Below are positions 34,510 to 43,145 of a stretch of 64,000 nucleotides of DNA, piece after piece. The notes beneath the pieces were generated by a model. The model was given only the letters and a program-made list of their open reading frames with translations. It did not search any database and was not told where the DNA came from. The stretch's first letter is position 1. Each line of letters opens with the position of its first letter. This DNA is from Dehalobacter sp. (lineage in GTDB: Bacteria; Bacillota; Desulfitobacteriia; Desulfitobacteriales; Syntrophobotulaceae): NCBI GenBank assembly GCA_023667845.1, contig JAMPIU010000143.1, forward strand, positions 250,574-314,573, written 5' to 3'. Both the position numbers and the translations under genes were made by a program.

Positions 34510-35689
34510 GTGGGATATATCTAAAGTTAGAAATTGTTTTTCATGTGTAATGCGCGGAAAATCCCCTACCTATGTGCCAGAATCTAGAATAAGAGTGATA
34601 AATCAAGCCTGTGTGTACTGGGATGGTATTAGGATAGATAATGTGAAGTATCAAAACGAGAATAATGCAGATAAAGTTGTTTTTCTGCAACCACAAGATG
34701 TGTTGATTAATTCAACAGGTACTGGTACTTTAGGAAGATGTAATGTCTTTAATATAGAAGATGCTTTTATTTATTCAATAGATAGCCATGTAACGCTGTT
34801 AAGACCTTATGATCATATCAATTCTTTGTTTGTTCGTTATTATTTTATGATGGACGAGACACAACGAGAATTATACAAAAAGTGTGTTAATGGCTCAACA
34901 AATCAAATCGAGTTATCAAAGAATCAATTGCTAGAGTTTCCTATCCCTGTGCCACCGCTGGATGTCCAACAAAAGATAGCTGATGTGCTGAACAAAGCCT
35001 CCGCGCTTATTGAACTGCGCAAGGCTCAACTGGACAAGCTGGATTTGCTCATAAAATCGCAATTTATCGAGATGTTCGGCGACCCGGCGACCAACCCGAA
35101 GGGGTGGGAGATTGGGGCGATTCGAGATCTGGTAAGGGATGTGAAGTATGGCACAAGTAAGCCCGCAGAAGCAGATGGGGTATACGTCTATTTACGGATG
35201 AACAATATCACCTATAGTGGTGGTATTGACTTAACCGATTTGAAATATATCAATGTTGATGAGAAGGAATATGAGAAATATGTTATTCGTAAAGGCGATT
35301 TGTTGTTTAACCGAACTAATAGTAAAGAATTAGTTGGTAAAACCGCGATTTTCAAAGAAAATACTCCTATGATTATTGCTGGGTATATTATTCGTGTTAG
35401 AACAAATGAAAAAGCTAATCCTGAGTATATCTCCGCATTTCTAAATTCGAGATATGGCAAAGAATTGCTTTATGATATGTGTAAAGCAATTGTTGGTCAG
35501 GCCAATATAAATGCACAGGAATTACAAAATATTAAAATCCCAATAACGCCTATTTCTCTGCAGAATGAATTTAAAGCTTTTGTAGAAAAAACCGAAGCGC
35601 AAAAATCTCTGCTCCAAAAATCCCTCAAAAAGATGAGACTCAACTACAAATCCCTAATGCAAAAGTGCTTTAGAGGGGAGGTTTTCTGA
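34502..35689 (+). CDS. hsdS: Type I restriction-modification specificity subunit
   Basis: A 395-residue protein; ATG 34502 has GGAGGAG upstream. It has two target-recognition domains (about 1-145 and 200-340) separated by the conserved helical spacer PVPPLDVQQKIADVLNKA and LRKAQLDKLDLLIKSQFIEMFGDP. A second spacer at the C-terminus ends in SLMQKCFRGEVF. Each recognition domain is AT-rich while the spacer is markedly GC-richer, so the recognition parts have probably been exchanged. It determines the bipartite DNA target; the sequence read cannot be predicted here. Confidence 0.95.
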   Translation: MGRWDISKVRNCFSCVMRGKSPTYVPESRIRVINQACVYWDGIRIDNVKYQNENNADKVVFLQPQDVLINSTGTGTLGRCNVFNIEDAFIYSIDSHVTLLRPYDHINSLFVRYYFMMDETQRELYKKCVNGSTNQIELSKNQLLEFPIPVPPLDVQQKIADVLNKASALIELRKAQLDKLDLLIKSQFIEMFGDPATNPKGWEIGAIRDLVRDVKYGTSKPAEADGVYVYLRMNNITYSGGIDLTDLKYINVDEKEYEKYVIRKGDLLFNRTNSKELVGKTAIFKENTPMIIAGYIIRVRTNEKANPEYISAFLNSRYGKELLYDMCKAIVGQANINAQELQNIKIPITPISLQNEFKAFVEKTEAQKSLLQKSLKKMRLNYKSLMQKCFRGEVF

Positions 35690-35691
35690 TT

Positions 35692-36252
35692 ATGATCAAT
35701 TGGTTAAACACAAATCAAGGATTTGTAATGTCCCTGCTAACATTAATATACGTTATTGCTACAGTGATCATTGTTTTATATAATCGTAAAACTATCAAAG
35801 AAATGAAGGAAAGCAGAGAGGCGGAGTCTCGGCCATATGTTTTTGTTTATTTAGATAAAGACCCCAGAGACTTATGCTTTTATTTACGTATTAGGAACTA
35901 TGGGAAAAGTGGTGCAAAGTTTGATAATGTCTCGATAACGCCAAATCTCAAATTGTGTGATGGGGCATTGCCAGAGAACTTCCTTAAAAATGTTATTTTA
36001 GCTCCATCTCAAACACTTGAGTTCATTGTATTAGAGAAAAAAGATGAAACTTTAAAAAATGATTACGCGGTCAGTATTCAGTATACATCTGTTGACGGAA
36101 GAGGAAAGCAATACAGTGAAAAATATATGCTGACATTACAATATGCTCATCAAATGGGGTATACGGACAACAAGCAGAGCAATCTTAGCGATGAAGCAAA
36201 TGCGTTGAGGAACATTTCATACCATCTGGATTCTATGCGACGCAAATTATAA
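35692..36252 (+). CDS. Membrane-anchored accessory protein inside the hsd operon
   Basis: A 186-residue protein starting 2 bases after hsdS and ending 14 bases before hsdR. One membrane helix lies at about 11-31 (VMSLLTLIYVIATVIIVLYN), followed by a basic stretch. A soluble beta-rich domain follows, with RPYVFVYLDKDPRDLCFYLRIRN and NYGKSGAKFDNVSITPN, and the C-terminus is helical. No nuclease or kinase motif is seen. Its place inside the operon with tight spacing suggests a role with the restriction system, perhaps tethering or regulation. This is inferred; the family is not recognised. Confidence 0.75.
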   Translation: MINWLNTNQGFVMSLLTLIYVIATVIIVLYNRKTIKEMKESREAESRPYVFVYLDKDPRDLCFYLRIRNYGKSGAKFDNVSITPNLKLCDGALPENFLKNVILAPSQTLEFIVLEKKDETLKNDYAVSIQYTSVDGRGKQYSEKYMLTLQYAHQMGYTDNKQSNLSDEANALRNISYHLDSMRRKL

Positions 36253-36266
36253 TGAGGTGACCCGCC

Positions 36267-39200
36267 ATGCGCACCAACTTTGATTTCCTATTAAATGATC
36301 CACAATTTAAACCCTTTGCCGAGGCAGCCGTCTCGGCGGAGCGGGTGCTGCCCATTTCGCCAGCATTGTGCGCTACCGCGTGCCGGACGGCCTTGGAATT
36401 TGCGGTCAAGTGGGTCTACAGTGTGGATGGGTCACTTCAAAAGCCCTATGAGGATAAGCTGGTTACCCTGATCAGCACCGAGGATTTCAAGGATTTAATT
36501 CCCCCAGGTATGCTTGCCAAGTTGGACTATCTGCGCAAAGTTGGCAATAACGCCACTCACAATGCCAAGAGCGTCAGCCGCGACCAGGCGGTACTTGCTT
36601 TGCAGAATTTGCACAGCTTTCTGGATTTCGTTGCCTACTGTTACGGAACAAAGTACACCGAGGTTACGTTTGACAAAGCCTTATTGGAAGCAAAACCGGA
36701 ACCGGCAGTCGTCACAGTAATGCCGCCAGATGCTGATGAGGTGGACTTCCAGACCCTGTTGGATGAGAACTTCCCCAAACGCGAAAAGCTCACTGCCAAG
36801 CGTGTGCAACAGCTCAAGCAGGGCTATACCGTCAAACCCATGGATATGACGGAAGCGCAGACCCGCAAGGCATATATCGATGTCATGCTTCAGGATACCG
36901 GCTGGCAGCGCGGCCCTAATTGGATTGACGAGTATCCCATCGATGAGATGCCAAATAAATCTGGCAAGGGTTCCGCCGACTATGTTCTTCTTGGAGATAA
37001 CGGCCTGCCGTTGGCAGTCATTGAGGCCAAGCGCACCAGTGTCAATGTGGAAAAGGGACGTCAGCAGGCTGTATTATATGCTGACTTTCTGGAAAAGAAA
37101 CACGGCCAGCGGCCGGTCATCTTTATGACCAATGGCTACGAAACCCGCATCTGGAGTGACAAATATTATCCTGAGCGTCCAGTCTCAGGTATCTATTCCA
37201 AGCGGGATTTGGAAAAAGAGTTTAATAAAATGAAAAGCCGTACTGCTCTAAGGGCGGTACGGATCAGTGATGAACTATCAAACCGTTACTATCAGAAAGA
37301 GGCCGTACAAGCAATCTGCGATGCATTTGACGAACGTAACCGCCGTAAAGCGCTGCTTGTCATGGCTACCGGTAGCGGTAAGACGAGGACAGTTATTTCC
37401 CTTGTAGATGTACTCATCCGCCATGGATGGGTGAAAAATCTGCTGTTTCTGGCCGACCGCAATGCATTGGTAACCCAGGCTAAACGTACCTTCCATAATC
37501 TTATGCCAAACCTTTCGCTGTGTAACCTCACCGAGGGAAAGGAGGAGGCCAGCGCACGTGCGGTGTTTTCCACCTATCAGACGATGATGAACTGTATCGA
37601 CGCTACCCGGGATGAGAACGATAACCGATTGTTTACGCCGGGGCATTTTGACCTGATTATCGTCGATGAGGCCCATCGCAGTATCTATAACAAATACAAG
37701 GATATCTTTACTTATTTTGATGCGCTGCTGGTAGGGTTGACGGCCACGCCAAAGGATGAAATAGACAAAAACACCTATGGGATTTTTGATTTAGAAAGCG
37801 GCGTGCCTACTTATGGCTATGAACTTTCCCAGGCGGTACAGGATGGTTATCTGGTAGACTTTGTCTCCATCGAAACCGAGCTGAAATTTATGAGCGAAGG
37901 CATCACTTATGAGGATCTTTCGCCGGAAGAAAAGGAAGAGTATGAGAACACCTTTGCCGATGAAGAAGGCAATCTGCCTGCCACCATCGATTCCAGCGCC
38001 CTCAACGAGTGGATTTTTAACAGCGACACCATCAAAAAGGCGCTGCATATTCTGATGCAACATGGACAGCGGGTGGAGTTTGGCGAAAAAATTGGCAAGA
38101 CCATCATCTTTGCTAAGAATCATAATCATGCCGAAAAAATTCTGGAGGTGTGGAATCGGGAGTTCCCCGATTATCCCAACCATTACGTGCGGGTGATCGA
38201 TAACTATACTAATTACGCCCAGAGCATTATTGACGACTTTTCGGATAAAAACAAAATGCCGCAAATATCTATCTCTGTGGACATGCTGGATACCGGTATC
38301 GATGTACCGGAAATTCTCAACCTTGTCTTTTTTAAAAAGGTCATGAGCCGGGCTAAGTTCTGGCAAATGATCGGACGTGGTACCCGTACATGCGCAGGGC
38401 TTATCGACAGTGGGGACAAACGCCTGTTTTATATTTTTGACCTGTGCAGAAACTTTGAATTTTTCCGTCTGCATGTCAAAGGGCGCGAGGCAGGGACGGT
38501 CAGCACGCTCCAGGAGCGTATGTTCAATATAAAGCTCGAGCTGGTGTACAAGCTGCAAGAACTCCCTTACCAGACAGATGCGCTTAAAGCATACCGTAAA
38601 GAGCTTGTGCAGGATCTGGCGGCGCAGGTGAAGGCCTTGCCGCGGGACAACTTTGCCGTAAAACAACACCTGCGCATTATTGATAAATACCAGTCCGAGG
38701 ATGATTTTGATACCCTGACTTATGAAAACACCCTGCAGATTGCCGAGCATATTGCTCCGCTTGTACTGCCTACAGCCGACGATATTGCGGCGGCGCGGTT
38801 TGACATGCTCATCTATCAGATTGAGCTGGCTATGTTGTCTGAAAAAAGCTGCAAACGGGCAAAAAACGATGTGGTTCACAAAGCGGCGGAACTATCAAAA
38901 TACGGTACGATTCCGGCCATTGCCCAGCAGCAGGAGCTAATTGAGCAAATCATACATAACGATTATTTGGATCGCGCGGGTATTTCGGACTATGAGGATA
39001 TCAGGCTGAAGCTGCGGGATTTGATAAAGTTCATACCGGAAAGGGTCCGGGTACGTTATGATACCGACTTCACGGATGATGTTTTATCCATGGAATGGAA
39101 AGAATCCCAATTGGACAACGATGATTTGGCAAACTACAAGAAAAAGGTCAACTACTATATCCTTCAGCATCAGGATATTCCGGCTATTGCCAAGCTCAAG

Positions 39201-39590
39201 AGCAACCAGCCGTTGACTTCGGATGATGTACAGGTGCTCGAATGCATCCTGTGGAACGAGTTGGGTACAAAAGAACAGTATGACGCCCAGTATGGAAAAG
39301 CCCCACTTGGCGAGTTGGTGCGATCCATTGTGGGGCTTAGCCAGAAAGCCGCCAACGAAGCCTTTTCCGGCTTCCTAAATGAAGCTGGGTTGGACAGTAG
39401 ACAGATGTATTTTGTACGGCAGGTTGTTAATTACATCGTGAAAAACGGCATGATGAAAGACCTGTCGGTGCTGCAGGAAAGCCCATTCACAGATATGGGA
39501 AGTATCAGCGAATTGTTTGATGATGTGGCGGTGTTCATCAACCTGCGGACTGTTATTGAAAGCATCAACAAAAATGCACAGGCGGCGTGA
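36267..39590 (+). CDS. hsdR: Type I restriction endonuclease/translocase subunit
   Basis: A 1107-residue protein with GAGGTG before ATG 36267. Domains in order: a DUF4145-like N-terminal domain (about 8-110), then the HSDR_N nuclease with PD-ExK residues near D238 (ADYVLL) and ExK about 253-255 (VIEAKR). Helicase motifs follow: Walker A MATGSGKT about 366 and DEAH about 466 in IIVDEAHRS. Further motifs are LLVGLTATPKD, MLDTGIDVPEI and QMIGRGTRT. It ends with an EcoEI-type C-terminal domain. It cuts unmodified DNA after ATP-driven translocation. No inactivating mutation is visible. Confidence 0.95.
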   Translation: MRTNFDFLLNDPQFKPFAEAAVSAERVLPISPALCATACRTALEFAVKWVYSVDGSLQKPYEDKLVTLISTEDFKDLIPPGMLAKLDYLRKVGNNATHNAKSVSRDQAVLALQNLHSFLDFVAYCYGTKYTEVTFDKALLEAKPEPAVVTVMPPDADEVDFQTLLDENFPKREKLTAKRVQQLKQGYTVKPMDMTEAQTRKAYIDVMLQDTGWQRGPNWIDEYPIDEMPNKSGKGSADYVLLGDNGLPLAVIEAKRTSVNVEKGRQQAVLYADFLEKKHGQRPVIFMTNGYETRIWSDKYYPERPVSGIYSKRDLEKEFNKMKSRTALRAVRISDELSNRYYQKEAVQAICDAFDERNRRKALLVMATGSGKTRTVISLVDVLIRHGWVKNLLFLADRNALVTQAKRTFHNLMPNLSLCNLTEGKEEASARAVFSTYQTMMNCIDATRDENDNRLFTPGHFDLIIVDEAHRSIYNKYKDIFTYFDALLVGLTATPKDEIDKNTYGIFDLESGVPTYGYELSQAVQDGYLVDFVSIETELKFMSEGITYEDLSPEEKEEYENTFADEEGNLPATIDSSALNEWIFNSDTIKKALHILMQHGQRVEFGEKIGKTIIFAKNHNHAEKILEVWNREFPDYPNHYVRVIDNYTNYAQSIIDDFSDKNKMPQISISVDMLDTGIDVPEILNLVFFKKVMSRAKFWQMIGRGTRTCAGLIDSGDKRLFYIFDLCRNFEFFRLHVKGREAGTVSTLQERMFNIKLELVYKLQELPYQTDALKAYRKELVQDLAAQVKALPRDNFAVKQHLRIIDKYQSEDDFDTLTYENTLQIAEHIAPLVLPTADDIAAARFDMLIYQIELAMLSEKSCKRAKNDVVHKAAELSKYGTIPAIAQQQELIEQIIHNDYLDRAGISDYEDIRLKLRDLIKFIPERVRVRYDTDFTDDVLSMEWKESQLDNDDLANYKKKVNYYILQHQDIPAIAKLKSNQPLTSDDVQVLECILWNELGTKEQYDAQYGKAPLGELVRSIVGLSQKAANEAFSGFLNEAGLDSRQMYFVRQVVNYIVKNGMMKDLSVLQESPFTDMGSISELFDDVAVFINLRTVIESINKNAQAA

Positions 39591-39612
39591 GTAAATAAAT
39601 CGGGGGGAATGA

Positions 39613-39717
39613 ATGCCTAAAAAGTCTGCTGATCCATTTGAACTGCTTCGAGATAAAAAGATATAAGCTATCTTGGATGAAGATACTGATTTTGGCGAAA
39701 TTGAACCTGATGACTGA
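39613..39717 (+). pseudogene. Small ORF with an in-frame stop after hsdR
   Basis: A GGGGGGAATG ribosome site precedes ATG 39613. The frame reads MPKKSADPFELLRDKKI, then TAA at 39664-39666. It then continues in the same frame as AILDEDTDFGEIEPDD to TGA 39715-39717. Either the protein is 17 residues or a 34-residue acidic small protein has been interrupted. No family is recognised. Confidence 0.4.
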
Positions 39718-39771
39718 GGAGCAAAGATTAAGTTATCTATACCATATTTGAGCGGCCCAGAACGTACTTCT

Positions 39772-40011
39772 TCATACGGTTAAGCCCTTGAAAAATTCCT
39801 CATAATCAACATTGAGAATCTCTTTTAATAAAATAAGGTCGCTGACATAGATGTTCCTGACTCCTTGCTCAATATGGGCATAATTGGCTCTTGACATGGA
39901 ACGGCCTAATAATTGCAGCTTGGTTATCATATCAGTTTGTGAATAGTTCCGGCTTTTTCTCAAACGTTGAATATTCACGCCAATGTGTACATCTTGTAAT
40001 AATTTTTGCAT
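39772..40011 (-). CDS. XRE-type HTH regulator
   Basis: A 79-residue single-domain regulator with AGGAGGAG 6 bases before ATG 40011. The helix-turn-helix reads GVNIQRLRKSRNYSQTDMITKL followed by the recognition helix region RANYAHIEQGVRN. It is divergent from the small gene at 40192, and two matching palindromes lie between them. It probably represses its own gene and possibly the divergent one. Confidence 0.85.
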   Translation of the reverse strand: MQKLLQDVHIGVNIQRLRKSRNYSQTDMITKLQLLGRSMSRANYAHIEQGVRNIYVSDLILLKEILNVDYEEFFKGLTV

Positions 40012-40030
40012 TGCACGCTCCTCCTGTTAC

Positions 40031-40100
40031 GATACTATATAGTATCCTTTTTTATTGATTTTATCAGGAAGAAAAAGTAAAATAGATACCGAATGGTATC
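40031..40100. promoter_or_regulatory. Two operators of the XRE regulator
   Basis: GATACT-ATAT-AGTATC at 40031-40046 is a perfect palindrome. GATACC-GAAT-GGTATC at 40085-40100 has the same arms with one transition, again perfectly symmetrical. Spacing is 54 bp start to start. The first lies 20 bases upstream of the regulator start. Both are inferred binding sites of the 79-residue XRE protein. Confidence 0.7.
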
Positions 40101-40191
40101 GTACGAGAATTATTAATAACCGAACCAAAGGGGTCTGATCCCAAGGGACCGCAAGAATCTGAAAAATATTCAATTATTAAGGTGATACAAA

Positions 40192-40368
40192 ATGGCGGAC
40201 TACAAGAAGATGTATATGGAACTGTTCAATAAGGTAGTAACCGTTATTATTGAGCAGCTGCAGGAGGTTCAGCGGCAAACAGAGCGCATATACATAGAAA
40301 GCTCCGAACCAAAAATGATTCTGTTAGCGAGGGAAGATGATGTGATAAGTTCAGAGCATAAAGAATAA
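40192..40368 (+). CDS. 58-residue helical protein
   Basis: A short gene with TAAGGTGAT 5 bases before ATG 40192. The product begins MADYKKMYMELFNKVVTVI and continues as a helical IEQLQEVQRQTERIYIESSE segment. Proteins of this shape appear near mobile elements and phage-like regions in Clostridia. It is divergent from the XRE regulator and next to its operators. Function unknown. Confidence 0.6.
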   Translation: MADYKKMYMELFNKVVTVIIEQLQEVQRQTERIYIESSEPKMILLAREDDVISSEHKE

Positions 40369-40396
40369 GTGGCTTATACTCAAATGGAAAAATTAA

Positions 40397-40522
40397 TTTA
40401 ACCGGCAGGAAACGAGATATGCCCATCATGGCAGTAAGTTGCTTGCTTTGCCGGAGCGGAAGGATCAGCTGCCCGATCCCTATTATCTGGAGTGGCATAA
40501 TCAAAATGTTTATTTGGGGTAG
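40397..40522 (+). pseudogene. 3' remnant of an unidentified gene
   Basis: An open frame without a start codon reads RQETRYAHHGSKLLALPERK and DPYYLEWHNQNVYLG before TAG 40520-40522. The composition is protein-like and distinct from the other two frames. It looks like the surviving C-terminus of a gene, but I do not recognise the family. Confidence 0.35.
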
Positions 40523-40545
40523 ACAAATAATTGTTCATAATTCTC

Positions 40546-40594
40546 TTGCTAAACTATCGCCAATGGTATAAAATACCAATAGAACATATGTTCG
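40546..40594 (+). promoter_or_regulatory. Promoter with a LexA box, no gene downstream
   Basis: TTGCTA at 40546-40551, a 17-base spacer, TAAAAT at 40569-40574, then AGAACATATGTTCG at 40581-40594, which contains the perfect palindrome GAACATATGTTC. This matches the Firmicutes SOS box (consensus CGAAC-N4-GTTCG). No intact gene follows before the IS66 element; a ribosome-site-plus-ATG at about 40662 encodes only three codons. Confidence 0.6.
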
Positions 40595-40797
40595 TAACGA
40601 ACTGTGAAAGCAACAGTTTCCAGAATGGAAATAGTATAAGAAGAAGGTTGGTGGAAAGAGAGATATGAACAAATAAATTCCACTCTCAAATCTGTGAACA
40701 GGTGGTCTGGCGCAGCTCATTCTGAAATACCCGGTTGAGCTGGCCTACTGCTTGGCTTACTAAAGGTATCACTGCATATAAGTAATGGAATTTATTA

Positions 40798-40805
40798 GTT
40801 GAATT
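40798..40805. repeat. Target-site duplication, left copy
   Basis: GTTGAATT, identical to 43619-43626. Eight base pairs is the usual IS66 duplication length. Confidence 0.9.
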
Positions 40806-40833
40806 GTAAGCGTCAAACAGATTCAGACGTGAG

Positions 40834-41118
40834 CTACATTAAATCAGGCTCATCCACTCCAAGAAGATCGCAAAGAGCATTGTTAACCATTATCCTAAAA
40901 TCATCATCAGATATGTTGTTAGCTTGAGCATATTCGAAGACATCATCGACAGTGCTGACGAATTTTTGCGCTAAACGAGCATTCTCCCTTTTCATCTTCG
41001 GAAAATGCTCAATAACATAGCCTGAATAATCCATTTCGAAGAGATATCTTGATATCTTTCCGTCAGCAAAATCAGAGATAAAATCTATCATAAACGCCGT
41101 ATGTTTTCCAACCTTCAT
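40834..41118 (-). CDS. IS66 passenger gene, coupled to tnpC
   Basis: A 94-residue protein whose ATG at 41118 shares its A with the TGA stop of tnpC (TGATG), so it is translated by reinitiation. The product is acidic and helical (MKVGKHTAFMIDFISDFADG, FPKMKRENARLAQKFVSTVDD, DDFRIMVNNALCDLLGVDEPDL). It lies inside the inverted repeats and is not needed for the standard IS66 mechanism. It has no motif I recognise. Confidence 0.75.
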   Translation of the reverse strand: MKVGKHTAFMIDFISDFADGKISRYLFEMDYSGYVIEHFPKMKRENARLAQKFVSTVDDVFEYAQANNISDDDFRIMVNNALCDLLGVDEPDLM

Positions 41119-42719
41119 CAGTCTTCCTCCCACGCATATTTTTCCGGACTTCCGTTACCGGGCTGCGGGGTGAATACTTTCTCCGGCAAGGCTGCACTAC
41201 CAGGTAAAAAGTCTTTAATTTCAGATATGTAACCCGCTCTTCCTAAGTTAGGGGCATTTGTAAAAATCCATGTTAAATATTCAAATGGATTCAAGCCATT
41301 TTCTCTCGCACTCACAATTAGGCTGTAATAAATCGCACTGGCCCTGGCGCCGTTTGGTGTGTTAGTAAAGATCCAGTTCTTTCGACCGATTACAAAAGGT
41401 TTAATACTACGTTCCGCACGGTTGTTTGAAATTTCAAGACGTCCGTCCAGCAGGTATCTCTTAAGATATTTTTGTTGGGACTTGGCATAATGTACCGCCT
41501 TACCAAGAAGTGTGTTAGGCAAAGCAGCAAGCCCATTGATCCAATTGTAAAAGTCATCAAATACAGGCTTTGACAAGCGTTTGCGCTCTTGAAGGCGTTT
41601 ATACGGGGTAAGGGAAGCAAACTGTTTTTCAAGGTGGAACAGCTTGTCACAATAGGTAACCCCTTTTGCCGCACTGGATTCCGGTTGTTTCTCCTTGGGC
41701 AGGGTTTTAAAGGCATCGAAAAACTTCCGCCTAAGATGTGCCAGGCAGCCCACAACGATTATGTTTTCAGGAAGCTTATGATAACCTTCGTATCCATCTG
41801 TATGAAGGTAACCTGTAAAATCTTTTAAGAATTTTCCAGGATGGGTATGTTTTCTGTCAACTTGATAGTCATAAATTACAATCTGGTGTTTTGTATCTCC
41901 GCTGGTGCGGTACAGCCACATGTAACTCTTTGACTGCGCCGTCTTTCCCGGTTCTTTCAACACCTGCAGCGTGGTTTCATCTGCGTGGAGCACTTCATGC
42001 TCACATAATCTAAGCTTCATCTCTTCATATATCGGTTCCAGCCAGTCCTCACTGGCTTTGATCATCCAGTTTGACATCGTCTGCCGGGAAAGCAGGATGC
42101 CGTTTTGTTTCCACTCCTGCTCCTGTCGGTATAGTGGGGATGCCATCATGAATTTCTGTACCGCTATATGGGCAATTGTCTCGGGGGAAGCAAATCCGCC
42201 TTTGATGACAGGTTCCGGCATATCTGCTTTTATGATAGGAACATGCTCGGCAGTTCCTTCACAATTACGGCAGGCGTAAATATGCCGTACGTGCCGTACA
42301 ATGATTGCTTTGGCAGGAATGACTTTGAGTTCTTCGCGAGTTTCCCTGCCCATTGTATGTAACTGACTGCTGCAATTCGGACAAATACACTCTTCTGCCG
42401 GAAGCTCGTGTTCAATTACCTCAACAGGTAAATCCTTCGGCAATTTGTCAGTTGTAAGGCGTGTCCGTTTACGATAATGCGCTTTTACCTCGGCAAGCTT
42501 CGGTTCCGGCTTGCTTATATCGGCGCTTGATTCGGCCTCGTTGAATATGAGCATCTGAATACCGTCTGTCTTTTCACTTGATGCGCCAAATTGTTTATGC
42601 TTAGCAAGGCGGATCTGTGACATAAACCACTGTACTTGTTGCTCTAATTCAGCAATTTTGCGGTCCTTTTCTTCAATTATTCCAAGCAGTTGTTCTGCTG
42701 AAGTTTCTTGCGTTTTCAT
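41118..42719 (-). CDS. tnpC: IS66 transposase, TnpC-type (DDE)
   Basis: A 533-residue transposase; ATG 42719 is the start. The N-terminal leucine-rich helix (KDRKIAELEQQVQWFMSQIR) and the zinc-finger ECICPNCSSQLH precede the DDE domain. Motifs include HADETTLQVLKEPG (first D), GYLHTDGYEGYHKL (second D) and LEISNNRAERSIKPFVIGRKNW (catalytic E region). A C-terminal IS66_C segment is present. It appears intact. The upstream TATAAT at about 42730 is close to the start, suggesting a separate weak promoter. Confidence 0.95.
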   Translation of the reverse strand: MKTQETSAEQLLGIIEEKDRKIAELEQQVQWFMSQIRLAKHKQFGASSEKTDGIQMLIFNEAESSADISKPEPKLAEVKAHYRKRTRLTTDKLPKDLPVEVIEHELPAEECICPNCSSQLHTMGRETREELKVIPAKAIIVRHVRHIYACRNCEGTAEHVPIIKADMPEPVIKGGFASPETIAHIAVQKFMMASPLYRQEQEWKQNGILLSRQTMSNWMIKASEDWLEPIYEEMKLRLCEHEVLHADETTLQVLKEPGKTAQSKSYMWLYRTSGDTKHQIVIYDYQVDRKHTHPGKFLKDFTGYLHTDGYEGYHKLPENIIVVGCLAHLRRKFFDAFKTLPKEKQPESSAAKGVTYCDKLFHLEKQFASLTPYKRLQERKRLSKPVFDDFYNWINGLAALPNTLLGKAVHYAKSQQKYLKRYLLDGRLEISNNRAERSIKPFVIGRKNWIFTNTPNGARASAIYYSLIVSARENGLNPFEYLTWIFTNAPNLGRAGYISEIKDFLPGSAALPEKVFTPQPGNGSPEKYAWEED

Positions 42720-42794
42720 AAGAAAATTATACCATAAAAACCGCAAAAAAGCTAGATTTCATGCGGTTCTAAACGCTGTTTCGAGATAAATATT

Positions 42795-43145
42795 TCAAGA
42801 GATTTGCCGCTCGAAAACTTCTTCTCGTTTCAGCTTTTTCTCCAGTTTCGCACCTTCAATAAGATAAGATAATTCTTTGGTTTCAAGAACCATGGTGGCA
42901 GTGTCTCCCTTTGCCGGCCAGCGAAAATGTCCGCGCTCCAGACGTTTGAAATACAACCAGAATCCGTCGCCGTCCCATTCCAGGATTTTTATTCTGTTCC
43001 GATGCCGGTTGCAGAATACAAACAATGCTTCTGAAAACGGATCGATGGAAAAGTTGTCTTTAACCAGCGCCATGAGTCCGTTGATTGATTTCCTCATATC
43101 GGTATGCCCGCAGCATAGGTACACGGGTTTGTCACTCCATCTCAT
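42795..43145 (-). CDS. tnpB: IS66 accessory protein TnpB
   Basis: A 116-residue protein with the IS66 Orf2 signature: VYLCCGHTDMRKSINGLMALV, FVFCNRHRNRIKILEWDGDGFWLYFKRLERG and FRWP. ATG 43145 overlaps the stop of tnpA by one base, so the two are translationally coupled. It is required with tnpA for efficient IS66 transposition. Confidence 0.95.
   Translation of the reverse strand: MRWSDKPVYLCCGHTDMRKSINGLMALVKDNFSIDPFSEALFVFCNRHRNRIKILEWDGDGFWLYFKRLERGHFRWPAKGDTATMVLETKELSYLIEGAKLEKKLKREEVFERQIS

Noticed and set aside
37791-38879. 362-codon minus-strand frame inside hsdR
   Set aside because: It is complementary to conserved helicase motifs of hsdR, without a ribosome site or a domain of its own.
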